The translations under genes were made by a program, and so were the position numbers. Below are positions 1 to 6,520 of a stretch of 9,593 bases of DNA, in pieces. The number at the start of each line of letters is the position of its first letter. The stretch's first letter is position 1. The notes beneath the pieces were generated by a model. It saw only the letters and a program-made list of their open reading frames with translations. It was not told where the DNA came from and searched no databases. Source of the DNA: an uncultured Eubacteriales bacterium (GTDB lineage: Bacteria; Bacillota_A; Clostridia; Christensenellales; Aristaeellaceae); NCBI GenBank assembly GCA_902775835.1, contig CACYNZ010000128.1, positions 1 to 9,593 on the forward strand. The letters run 5' to 3'.

Positions 1-1
1 C

Positions 2-664
2 ATCCGCCGCTGTCACCGCGTGGTGCTCGCCGGCGACCACCAGCAGCTGCCTCCCACCATCAAATGCTACGAAGCGATGAAGGGGGGGCTTGGCAAAACG
101 CTGATGGAACGGATTGTGGAGAATGTACCTTCAGCCGTGACCTTGCTGACAGTTCAATACCGAATGAATGAGCAGATCATGCGATTCTCGTCAGATTGGT
201 TCTATGACGGCAAAGTGACCGCCTCTCCTACAGTACGCAACCGATCAATTTTGGACTATGACCGCCCGATGGTGTGGATTGACACGTCTGCACTTTCAGA
301 GTCAAATGCCAATCCTGAGAATGATGAAGTCCGGGATTTCAAGGAATCCTTCGTTGGTGAGAGTTATGGTAGAATCAATAAATCAGAAGCCGACCTGACC
401 CTCCAGACTCTTCTCGACTACATTCAGAAAATTGGTAAGGAACGATTTCTGGAGGAGCGTCTGGATGTGGGAATCATCAGTCCCTATAAAGTTCAGACCC
501 AGTATTTGCGCAGTCAAGTCCGCAAACGAGGGGAATTCAAGCCCTACCGCCAGTTGATATCCGTCAACACAGTCGATGGTTTTCAAGGTCAGGAGCGGGA
601 CATCATCCTCATATCATTGGTCCGCAGCAACGAGCAAGGAAACATTGGTTTTCTGAACGATCTC
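2..664 (+). pseudogene. Superfamily I DNA/RNA helicase (Upf1/IGHMBP2-like), internal fragment
   Basis: This is a fragment of an ATP-dependent nucleic-acid helicase of the DNA2/NAM7/Upf1 group. The frame is open from base 2, so the N-terminus, including the Walker A domain, lies outside the window. Visible motifs are motif III (AGDHQQLPPT, about nt 29-58), motif IV (QYRM, about nt 155-166) and motif V (TVDGFQGQE, about nt 569-595), followed by ILISLVRSN and GFLNDL. In this family GFLNDL is normally followed at once by motif VI (RRMNVAxTRAR). Here the frame changes identity to an aminotransferase tail instead, so the arginine-finger motif is missing and the product would not be a working helicase. 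The base composition looks poorer in G+C than the operon to the right. The open frame continues without a stop to 850, so automatic calling would report one long protein. Family assignment is firm; the exact 3' limit (about 659-664) is inferred from where the family match ends. Confidence 0.85.
659..662. other. Chimeric joint 1 (helicase / aminotransferase) at a GATC
   Basis: Helicase similarity ends at GFLNDL and aminotransferase similarity begins at about DLALKKGVVLM. The two overlap only over Asp-Leu, encoded by GATCTC. The GATC is at 659-662. The position is inferred from protein family patterns, with an uncertainty of about 6 nt. Confidence 0.6.
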
Positions 665-850
665 GCCCTGAAGAAGGGTGTTGTCCTCATGTACGGTCCG
701 GGCTTCAGTGCACCGGAGGGAACCGTGCGCATCTCCCTGGCCAACCTGAATGCGGACGACTATGTGGAGATTGCCGGCAGGCTGTATGAGCTGCTGGAGG
801 ATTATTATGCGGAATATGAAGAAAGCGCGTCTCTGGAGCCTGCGGCATGA
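659..850 (+). pseudogene. Aspartate aminotransferase / aspartate 4-decarboxylase-like enzyme, C-terminal fragment
   Basis: About 60 residues resemble the extreme C-terminus of a fold-type I PLP enzyme of the bifunctional aspartate aminotransferase/L-aspartate beta-decarboxylase group. The tell-tale stretch is GVVLMYGPGF, then APEGTVRISLANL, then a helix YVEIAGRLYELLEDYYAEY. The Arg in TVRIS is at the place where these enzymes bind the substrate carboxylate. A full enzyme is roughly 400-550 residues, so almost all of it, including the PLP lysine, is absent. The fragment is in frame with the upstream helicase fragment by chance and ends at a TGA (848-850), 17 nt before a strong stem-loop that looks like its natural terminator. 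It is judged a remnant joined to the helicase, not a real domain fusion. The family call rests on recall of the conserved tail; a related aminotransferase subgroup is possible. Confidence 0.7.
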
Positions 851-867
851 CTTTTGACGCGCAGAAC

Positions 868-900
868 TGGAAAACGGCTGGCAATTCCAGCCGTTTTCCA
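868..900 (+). terminator. Perfect stem-loop after the aminotransferase fragment
   Basis: A 14-bp perfect inverted repeat (TGGAAAACGGCTGG at 868-881, CCAGCCGTTTTCCA at 887-900) closes a 5-nt loop (CAATT). The T run lies inside the right arm and the A run inside the left, so it could act as an intrinsic terminator on either strand, although no long T tract follows. It lies 17 nt after the TGA of the aminotransferase fragment. Confidence 0.75.
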
Positions 901-903
901 TTG

Positions 904-907
904 GATC
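904..907. other. Candidate joint between fragments at a GATC (intergenic)
   Basis: A GATC, within GGATCC at 903-908, lies between two complete back-to-back terminators that each appear to belong to a different truncated gene. If the left half was built from ligated pieces, this is the natural boundary between the aminotransferase and nucleoside hydrolase pieces. No broken gene proves it here, and two convergent neighbours with their own terminators would look the same. Confidence 0.3.
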
Positions 908-916
908 CCCTATACA

Positions 917-967
917 GAAAAGCTTCCCGTCTTCTGTGAAATGTCCACGGAAGACGGGAAGCTTTTT
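917..967 (-). terminator. Long stem-loop after the nucleoside hydrolase fragment, possibly bidirectional
   Basis: A 17-bp perfect inverted repeat (AAAAGCTTCCCGTCTTC at 918-934, GAAGACGGGAAGCTTTT at 950-966) closes a 15-nt loop, and a G-T pair (917/967) can extend it. A-rich and T-rich ends allow termination on both strands. On the minus strand it begins 8 nt after the nucleoside hydrolase stop codon and gives a U-run on leaving the hairpin, so it is most likely that gene's terminator. Confidence 0.8.
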
Positions 968-974
968 CTGCGTG

Positions 975-1403
975 TCATGATTTCGGGCCGTAGGCCAGGT
1001 ACAGCTTGGAGAAGAGATCCTCCAGGGTCATCCGCACATCGATGCTGGTATAGACGCGGATCATCTTTCCGTTCGGGTCCTCTCCGTAGGTCAGGTCCTT
1101 CTTCAGCACGGGAGCGGGCATCAGACGCCAGTTGCCGCGCAGATGGTTCATCAGCAGGACGGCCGCGGTGGTGTTGTCGCCCAGAACCCAGTTCTCTCCG
1201 ATGCGCAGCGGAAAATCCGGATTGTATTCCACAAAATTCTCCTGCACCAGCTGTTCATAGAGATACTGTCCCAGCGCTCCGCAGGGATATACGCGCCTCC
1301 TCAGCTCGGCCAGCGTCACTTCCAGCGTGCAGTACACGCTCTGATCGGTCTGCCAGATTTCGGCTCCGCTGCGCAGCATGGCCCGGACGGCATCGGGATC
1401 TGA
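975..1403 (-). pseudogene. Inosine-uridine-type nucleoside hydrolase, C-terminal half only
   Basis: About 142 residues match the C-terminal half of the nucleoside hydrolase (N-ribohydrolase) superfamily, which splits a nucleoside into base and ribose. Recognisable blocks in order are DPDAVRAMLRSG, TLAELRRRVYPCGALGQYLYE, a WVLGD motif, the block MPAPVLKKDLTYG, and near the end IRVYTSIDVRMTLEDLFSKL. The family is about 310-330 residues long, so the N-terminal DxDxD calcium and ribose site is absent and the fragment cannot be catalytic. In frame the minus strand stays open to an ATG at 1458-1460, but the extra 19 residues are antisense to the GH13 gene and do not fit the family, so the true 5' break is placed at about 1400-1403. 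The gene ends with TGA at 975-977, just before a strong terminator. Composition resembles the operon on the right more than the helicase or GH13 fragments. Confidence 0.8.
1397..1400. other. Chimeric joint 2 (nucleoside hydrolase / GH13) at a GATC
   Basis: On the minus strand the nucleoside hydrolase match extends back to SDPDAV (encoded up to about 1403). On the plus strand the GH13 match starts at LISRIANDRE (from 1400). The two genes run in opposite directions and are each cut in the middle, meeting at the GATC of 1397-1400. Confidence 0.65.
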
Positions 1404-2062
1404 TTTCCAGGATAGCCAATGACCGCGAAAAACGCTATGAATCTGCCACTCTGCTTGCATCCATGCTGTATCTGCTCAAGGGGATCCCGTTTATTTATCA
1501 GGGACAGGAAATTGGCATGACATCAGCCTGCTATGACGGCATTGAGTGCTTTGATGACATTGAAAGCATTAATGTGTACAGGGAGTTCTGTCAGACAATG
1601 TCCCCGGAAGAAGCACTTGCCAGAATCAACTTTGGCAGTCGCGACAATGCCCGCCATCCCATGGCCTGGAATGGCGGACCGAACGGCGGGTTTACAACGG
1701 GCAGGCCATGGATTGCCCTGCATTCCCGCCAGCGGGAAATCAATGTGGAAAAGGATCTGGCTGCGGAACGATCGGTTTACCGGTTCTATCAGAAGCTTCT
1801 CCATCTACGGCGTACAGTTCCGGCATTCCTGGACGGTGATGTTGAAGTGATTTCAGGGCAGGAGGACCCATATCTCATTTTTGCCCGTACTCTGGATGAT
1901 GAAAAATGGGTGGTTGTCTGCAACTTCGAAAATGAGCAGCGCATTGGAATCCCCTTTGCCTGTGAAACGCCGGTACTTGCCAATCTGGATCGGAAAACAG
2001 CTGACGGAACATACGCACCATATGAATGTGCGGTTGCGAAAATGGCGGTAAAACACATTTGA
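1400..2062 (+). pseudogene. GH13 oligo-1,6-glucosidase / alpha-glucosidase, C-terminal fragment
   Basis: About 220 residues belong to a GH13 alpha-glucosidase of the oligo-1,6-glucosidase/trehalose-6-phosphate hydrolase type, which releases glucose from isomalto-oligosaccharides or related alpha-glucosides in the cytoplasm. Visible landmarks are LLKGIPFIYQGQEIGM, then SRDNARHPMAWNGGPNGGFT, then PWIALHSRQREINVEK, FYQKLLHLRRTVPAF, and a C-terminal beta-domain (LIFARTLDDEKWVVVCNF) ending at TGA 2060-2062. A full enzyme is about 550 residues. The fragment starts just after the conserved NHD region, so all three catalytic acids are missing. The same frame is open back to 854, but residues encoded at 854-1399 are Arg/Ser-rich antisense of the nucleoside hydrolase gene and should not be annotated. 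G+C in sampled lines is about 47%, lower than the operon. An intrinsic terminator follows about 80 nt downstream. Confidence 0.88.
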
Positions 2063-2143
2063 ACCGGAAACAGCCGGCATCAGGGCACAGTGTTCTGGAA
2101 CCTCATGGTCCAGAGGATATGTTGCGAGATGAATCGAACAGAG

Positions 2144-2198
2144 AATGCCCGTCAGAAGACAGCGTGTATGCTGTCCTCCGGCGGGCATTTGTTTTTTT
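2144..2198 (+). terminator. Intrinsic terminator of the GH13 gene
   Basis: Outer arms AATGCCCG (2144-2151) and CGGGCATT (2182-2189) pair, and an inner hairpin GACAGC/GCTGTC (2158-2163 with 2170-2175) pairs with a 6-nt loop. The stem is followed directly by TTTGTTTTTTT (to 2198), a classic rho-independent signal on the plus strand. Confidence 0.9.
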
Positions 2199-2251
2199 CG
2201 GGACTGCCGTAAATCAATCCGGCATTTTCTCTCTGAAGTCTGAGCTGTATG

Positions 2252-2255
2252 GATC
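2252..2255. other. Candidate joint between GH13 fragment and operon at a GATC (intergenic)
   Basis: The stretch 2199-2292 separates the GH13 terminator from the stop codon of the minus-strand operon and holds no gene. It contains one GATC (2252-2255), inside an imperfect inverted repeat (CTGTAT...ATACAG, about 2245-2267). It could be the boundary between the patchwork and the operon, but nothing in the gap proves a joint. Confidence 0.25.
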
Positions 2256-2282
2256 TTCCAGATACAGAATATAAGACATAAA

Positions 2283-2299
2283 GCTGTGCTTATCACAGC
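2283..2299 (-). terminator. Weak stem-loop overlapping the end of the BKACE gene
   Basis: GCTGTG (2283-2288) pairs with CACAGC (2294-2299) around a 5-nt loop, and the stem includes the BKACE stop codon. On the minus strand it is followed by only TTTATG, so it is a weak candidate terminator for the operon. No better signal is seen down to the GH13 terminator. Confidence 0.35.
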
Positions 2300-3102
2300 G
2301 CCTTGGGAAGTGTACCAAGGATGGCACGGGTTTCCTGGGGACTGGCCGGTTCAAGGCCCATGGCATGGATGAGCTGTACCAGGCGCTCCACGACCTGGTA
2401 ATTGTACCGGGCGTATTCGCCGGGGGCCAGGTAGGCACTGTCCTCAAAACCGATACGGACAATGGAAGCGCCGAGCGCCATGGCGCCAGCGAGAAAATCC
2501 CAGTTATCCCGGCCGTAGTGTGTCACGCCCCAGCGCGCGTCCGCAGGCACAGCGGACCGGAAGGCGGTCAGGCAGGTCATGTCCGGCTGCATCCCGCCCT
2601 GATGCCCGAATACCAGGTTGTAGAAAATGGGACGGCGGTAAGGTGTGCGCGCGGCACTGCGCTCGATATTGTAGATCATGCCGATATCAAACACTTCCAC
2701 TTCGGGGATGATGCCGCGGTCATAGGACTGTCTGGCACAGTAGTCGATATCGGAATCCGTATTGATATACAGCGCGCCGTTCAGGTTTGTGCTGCCGCCG
2801 TTCAGGGAAGAGCTCTCCACCCGGGGATAGGCCAGCGGATGGCAGCGCTCCTCAATGGTCATATCGGAAATGCCGCCGGTGGAAGCCTGCACCACCACGT
2901 CTGTACGCTTCAGGATTTCTTCGAATGTATCGATGAAAAAGCCGGTATCCGGTGTCAGACTGCCGTCCGGACGGCGGCAGTGCAGATGGCACATGCCGGC
3001 TCCGGCCTGTACGCACTGCCTTACATCCTCGGCCAGGGCGGTTTTATCAATGGGTGTTCCGGCCTTGACCGGTGCCAGGGAAATGATGATCTTCCGGGAC
3101 AT
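2293..3102 (-). CDS. Beta-keto acid cleavage enzyme (BKACE, DUF849 family)
   Basis: A 269-residue protein of the BKACE family, whose founding member Kce cleaves 3-keto-5-aminohexanoate. These Zn-dependent TIM-barrel enzymes react a beta-keto acid with acetyl-CoA to give acetoacetate and a new CoA ester. Seen here: metal-binding His39 and His41 in CHLHCRRPDG; STGG at 74-77; SSSLNGGSTNLNG from 97; PEVEVFDIGM at 133-142; and RIGFEDSAYL, giving Arg216, Glu220 and Asp221 with the same spacing as Arg226/Glu230/Asp231 of Kce. The N-terminal loop is short, and the Kce Glu14 position is not obvious. The start at 3102 has AGAAGGA (3110-3116) 7 nt upstream, and the kinase gene ends 15 nt before it. BKACE substrates vary widely and cannot be read from sequence. 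The sugar-processing neighbours suggest a polyhydroxylated or sugar-derived beta-keto acid, which is inference. It is the last gene of the operon. Confidence 0.93.
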   Translation of the reverse strand: MSRKIIISLAPVKAGTPIDKTALAEDVRQCVQAGAGMCHLHCRRPDGSLTPDTGFFIDTFEEILKRTDVVVQASTGGISDMTIEERCHPLAYPRVESSSLNGGSTNLNGALYINTDSDIDYCARQSYDRGIIPEVEVFDIGMIYNIERSAARTPYRRPIFYNLVFGHQGGMQPDMTCLTAFRSAVPADARWGVTHYGRDNWDFLAGAMALGASIVRIGFEDSAYLAPGEYARYNYQVVERLVQLIHAMGLEPASPQETRAILGTLPKAL

Positions 3103-3109
3103 GTTTTTA

Positions 3110-3116
3110 TCCTTCT
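3110..3116 (-). promoter_or_regulatory. Ribosome binding site of the BKACE gene
   Basis: AGAAGGA on the minus strand, 7 nt before the ATG at 3100-3102, beginning 1 nt after the kinase stop codon. It fixes the BKACE start. Confidence 0.8.
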
Positions 3117-3117
3117 T

Positions 3118-4566
3118 TCAGCACAGGGTTTCCACAATGGTGCGCAGCGTGCTTTCGCTGCCCACATTGCCGGGAAAGATGATATAGGAAAGGCCTGGGA
3201 ACAGGCTTTCGCTTCCGGTTTTCCAGACAGGGATTCCGGGCTGCGCCTGTCCGAGTACCAGGGCCTTTTTCACTTTCAGGGCTTTGACGCCCACATCGCT
3301 GGAGGTGATGCCGCCCTTGGCGATGAGAAAGCGGGGACGGAAGGACAGGGAAGAGACCACGGATGTCAGGGCATCGGAAATCTCTACGGAAAGCGCGAGC
3401 ATGCGCTCGGGCGTCATGCCTTCCGGCGCGATGAGCGCGCGGCTTGTAAAGACCACGGCTGTTTCCCCGCTCTTCATGGCTTCTTCGGCCAGAGCGGTGC
3501 ACCGCACGGTTTCCTTCCGGAGCATGCCCGGGATGTTCCAGCCGCTTACGTCAAACTCGATGAACCGGAGGGGACAATTAGACAGACGCAGGCAGTTCAG
3601 CTGGTCGGTGGTTTTCTTTACATGGGAGCCGATGATGACCAGACCGCCCGTCCGGGCACCGGGGTCAATCATTTCCTCACGGGAAAGAAGGGGACGGTCA
3701 GATACATGCCCGAACACCTTCGGCACGGCTGCCGCGCTGCGGAGCATGTAGTGCCTGCCTTTTCTGGCAAGCCGCATGAGAATGGCGGCCATCGCCTTGA
3801 CGTCCGTCTCTTCCAGGGCATCGGCGACAATGTAATGAAAGCCCTCAGCGCTGAGCAGCTTCTGCTCAACGGTATCCCATTCAAGGCCGCGGAGTTCCCT
3901 GAGCGTAATATGCAGCACAGAATCCGCTGGAATATGGCCGCCGGATTTTTCCTGAATATACAGGGCCAGATCGGAATGCTGGTACCCGAATGTTTTGTCC
4001 TTCGCGAACTCGGTCAGGGCTGCCGGGGTCAGCTGATCCCCCTCCTTGACATAATGGATGCCGTTTACGGTAAAGCGGCCGCCTTCCCGGAAGAAGGGGC
4101 ACAGAACCTCACCGCAGAAGGGCGGATGACCTTTCTGCTCCAGGGTTCTGCGCAGCACCAGGGTTTCCAGCGGGTAATGACCGCGCAGGGTGGAATCGCC
4201 GCGGGAAATGACGGTCAGTGTTTTGCCGGCTTTCAGGGCAGCACGGCTTGCGTTTTCGGCAATTTCCCGGTGCACGGCGGATGTTTTTTCCGCGGAGAAG
4301 CTGCGGGAATTGGTGAGCACGAAAAACATGCGGTCTTCCTGCATGGCCTGGAACAGCGTATTTTCACTCCAGTCAGTGACCACGGGAATATCGTGGACGG
4401 TCTGTACGCCGGTGGGATCGTCATCCAGCACCATCACACGGTTGTGAAAGCCCTGCCAGGCTTCCTCGTACAGTTTCTGCACCGTGGCGCGGGCGTCGGC
4501 GTCCTTCCACAGCGCTTCGCATTCGGAAAAAAGCGTTTCGGCCTTCAGAGGCATGGTCTCATCCAT
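3118..4566 (-). CDS. Four-carbon acid-sugar kinase family protein (DUF1537)
   Basis: A 482-residue ATP-dependent kinase of the DUF1537 family. Characterised members (OtnK, DtnK, LtnK) phosphorylate 2-oxo-tetronate, D-threonate or L-threonate/D-erythronate, and relatives act on other sugar acids such as 3-oxo-isoapionate. The N-terminal substrate domain shows VLDDDPTGVQTVHD (DDDPTG at 48-53), LTNSR (84-88), SRGDSTLRGHYPLE (121-134) and ADALEE (249-254). The C-terminal nucleotide domain shows IIGSHVKKTTDQL (about 311-323), AKGGITSSD (416-424), GQAQPGIPVW (439-448) and FPGNVG (464-469). Length and motifs are normal, so it should be active. The start at 4566 overlaps the GH127 stop by 8 nt (ATGGATGA) and has a GGAGG nearby, implying translational coupling. 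Pairing with a BKACE, not with the usual OtnC-type aldolase, OtnI or PdxA2-like dehydrogenase, suggests a different acid-sugar substrate. The actual substrate cannot be read from sequence. Confidence 0.95.
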   Translation of the reverse strand: MDETMPLKAETLFSECEALWKDADARATVQKLYEEAWQGFHNRVMVLDDDPTGVQTVHDIPVVTDWSENTLFQAMQEDRMFFVLTNSRSFSAEKTSAVHREIAENASRAALKAGKTLTVISRGDSTLRGHYPLETLVLRRTLEQKGHPPFCGEVLCPFFREGGRFTVNGIHYVKEGDQLTPAALTEFAKDKTFGYQHSDLALYIQEKSGGHIPADSVLHITLRELRGLEWDTVEQKLLSAEGFHYIVADALEETDVKAMAAILMRLARKGRHYMLRSAAAVPKVFGHVSDRPLLSREEMIDPGARTGGLVIIGSHVKKTTDQLNCLRLSNCPLRFIEFDVSGWNIPGMLRKETVRCTALAEEAMKSGETAVVFTSRALIAPEGMTPERMLALSVEISDALTSVVSSLSFRPRFLIAKGGITSSDVGVKALKVKKALVLGQAQPGIPVWKTGSESLFPGLSYIIFPGNVGSESTLRTIVETLC

Positions 4567-6520
4567 GGCTGCTTACCTCCCGCCATGCCAGGGGCATCCA
4601 GATCAGCATCTCGCCGTCTCCACGGTTGTCCCAGGCGTAATAGGGAATCAGGCGCGCCTTTACCGGGCGCAGATCTTCCGGATCGAGAGTGCGGTAGAGG
4701 CTTTCGCGCTTTTCCCCGGAGACGGTGCGGCACAGAAGGGTGGTTTCATAGGCAGGAATGGTCCGGCCGTCCATGGTGAGCTCGGTTTTCGTGAACATGG
4801 GATGCACGGGGAGCATAAGGTCCTGGAGGCTTTCCGCATCCGGCGCGTCCGTGCTTTCCAGGCAGTATACCAGCGGCCCGGCTTCCACGGCGGCACGTCC
4901 GCGGTTTTCCTCAATCATGCCGTTGCCCACGGTAAGGCGCGGGCTGGCGGGCAATGACAGCGTGCAGCTGAAGTCCCTGCCGGCAGGCACTTCCACGTAC
5001 TGGCCCTCTTCCAGTGTCCGTGTCTGTCCATTGACGGTCAGCAGGGCATGTTCCGCCCAGCCGGGTACGCGCAGGTGCAGCGCAAAGGGCACACCGTTGC
5101 TCTCCGTCACGCGGAAGACGATGGTTCCGTCAAAGGGATAGCCGGTTTCCTGGGAGAGGGTGAAGGAAGCACCGTTTTTCAGCGTGAACGCGGCGGTGCT
5201 GGCCCCGTACAGGCCGGTCCATACGCCGGAGTCATCCGCCGCATAGGCATACTCGGAGGACTCGGCCAGGGTACGCGCCAGATTGGGCGGGCAGCAGTAG
5301 CTGGTAATGTACTCGGTGCGCTTCTGGCCCCAGATCAGCTCAAAGGCCAGGTTCCGCGCACGCTCCAGCATGTTTTCATAGAAGAATTTTCTGCCGTCCA
5401 GGCTCATGCCGGCCATGTTCACATTGAGCATCATGCGCTCGAGCATGTCCATGTATTCCGCCCGGGGATCGATCAGGAACATGCGCCAGGCCCAGAACAC
5501 GCCGCCCAGGGACGCGCAGGTTTCATTGTAGGCAGTGATATTGGGCAGCTGATACTCGTAGCCGTAGGCCTGGTGGACCAGCTGATGATGGAAGAAATTC
5601 CCATACGGGGAAGCGCCGTTGTACAGGGCTCCGCAGCCGCCGGTCAGATAGATCTTCTGGCTGACCAGGTGATGCCACACGCTTTCCAGGACTTGACGGT
5701 AATCCGGGTCGCCCGTCTCCATATACAGGTCCGCGAGCCCGGCATACAGGTAATTGGCGCGGACGGCGTGGCCCACGATTTTTCTGTGCTCCTTAAGGGG
5801 CAGACGGTCCTGATTGTCATCCAGGCCGTTTTTTACGGAATCCCGCAGCCTGACAGCCAGGTGTGCCAGTTCCAGGTACTGCCTGTCCCCGGTGGTCCGG
5901 TACAGCTCGATCAGGCCCATGTAATGGGAAGGGCATACGGCGGTTTTCACTTCCCCCGTGCGCGCGGCTTCCTCATACAGGTTTTTCAGGTAGCCCGCGG
6001 CCTTTTCCGCCACGCGCAGAAAGCTGTCCTTTCCCGTGAGCCGGAAGTACAGGCAGGCGGAGGTGAACATGTGCCCCATGTTGTACACCTCAAAATCATT
6101 GATGTTTGCTTGCCGCATGGGTCCGCTGCCGTGCATTTCCCCGATGATCTGCTTGGTGGAAAGATAGCCGTCCGGCTGCTGGGCCCGGGCGAACAGGGCA
6201 ATATAGTCCTCCAGCTGGTCCAGAAGCTGCCGGTTGCCGGTCCTGACGGCGGTGTATACGGCGGCCTCAAACCACTTGTAGAAGTCCCCGTCGCCGAATA
6301 CCGTGCCGGCAAAATCCCCCTCGGCTTCGCCCGCGGCGATGCGGAAGTTTTCCAGCACATGGCTGATATCCTTTTCCTCAAACATATGCTGCAGGTGCGG
6401 CACCGTGACACGGGCGACAGTATCGAACCGTTCCCTGTACAGCCCGCTGTTCCATTCCACATTCCTGTAGGGAACGGTTGTCAGGCGCGCGTAAGGGGAA
6501 CGGGCGGTATCGGTAATCAT
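4559..6520 (-). CDS. GH127 beta-L-arabinofuranosidase-type glycosidase (DUF1680)
   Basis: A 653-residue glycoside hydrolase of the GH127 (DUF1680) family. The characterised Bifidobacterium enzyme HypBA1 releases L-arabinose from beta-L-arabinofuranosides using a zinc-bound cysteine nucleophile. Residues matching its site are present: YNETCASLGG gives Glu333 and Cys335, and SYCCPPN gives Cys409 and Cys410 (HypBA1 Glu338, Cys340, Cys417, Cys418). An (alpha/alpha)6 barrel covers about residues 15-430, including YNMGHMFTSACLYF and GHAVRANYLYAG, followed by beta-sandwich domains (HLRVPGWAEHALLTVNG; VEAGPLVYCLE). Length is full. There is no signal peptide, so it acts in the cytoplasm on imported oligosaccharides or glycosides. 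The start at 6520 overlaps the racemase stop by 4 nt (ATGA), with AAAGGA 8 nt upstream. Related families (GH146, other GH127 branches) have other specificities, so arabinofuranoside as substrate is likely but not certain. Confidence 0.94.
   Translation of the reverse strand: MITDTARSPYARLTTVPYRNVEWNSGLYRERFDTVARVTVPHLQHMFEEKDISHVLENFRIAAGEAEGDFAGTVFGDGDFYKWFEAAVYTAVRTGNRQLLDQLEDYIALFARAQQPDGYLSTKQIIGEMHGSGPMRQANINDFEVYNMGHMFTSACLYFRLTGKDSFLRVAEKAAGYLKNLYEEAARTGEVKTAVCPSHYMGLIELYRTTGDRQYLELAHLAVRLRDSVKNGLDDNQDRLPLKEHRKIVGHAVRANYLYAGLADLYMETGDPDYRQVLESVWHHLVSQKIYLTGGCGALYNGASPYGNFFHHQLVHQAYGYEYQLPNITAYNETCASLGGVFWAWRMFLIDPRAEYMDMLERMMLNVNMAGMSLDGRKFFYENMLERARNLAFELIWGQKRTEYITSYCCPPNLARTLAESSEYAYAADDSGVWTGLYGASTAAFTLKNGASFTLSQETGYPFDGTIVFRVTESNGVPFALHLRVPGWAEHALLTVNGQTRTLEEGQYVEVPAGRDFSCTLSLPASPRLTVGNGMIEENRGRAAVEAGPLVYCLESTDAPDAESLQDLMLPVHPMFTKTELTMDGRTIPAYETTLLCRTVSGEKRESLYRTLDPEDLRPVKARLIPYYAWDNRGDGEMLIWMPLAWREVSSHG
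4576..4580 (-). promoter_or_regulatory. Ribosome binding site of the DUF1537 kinase gene, inside GH127
   Basis: GGAGG on the minus strand, 9 nt before the kinase ATG (4564-4566), within the last codons of GH127. It supports the chosen start and coupled translation. Confidence 0.85.

Noticed and set aside
20..850. Helicase-aminotransferase as a genuine two-domain fusion protein
   Set aside because: Both parts are broken inside conserved cores (motif VI lost; PLP domain lost), so no functional fusion is plausible.
854..1399. N-terminal extension of the GH13 frame back to 854
   Set aside because: The encoded residues are Arg/Ser/Pro-rich antisense of the nucleoside hydrolase fragment and do not match GH13; the apparent start lies between a stop codon and a terminator.
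1404..1460. ATG at 1458-1460 as the start of the nucleoside hydrolase
   Set aside because: The 19 residues it adds are antisense GH13 sequence and do not fit the family; the gene is 5'-truncated, not short.
2365..4779. An open frame of about 800 codons on the plus strand, antisense to BKACE and the kinase
   Set aside because: It mirrors two well-supported minus-strand genes in high-G+C DNA; the translation has no recognisable family and no plausible RBS.
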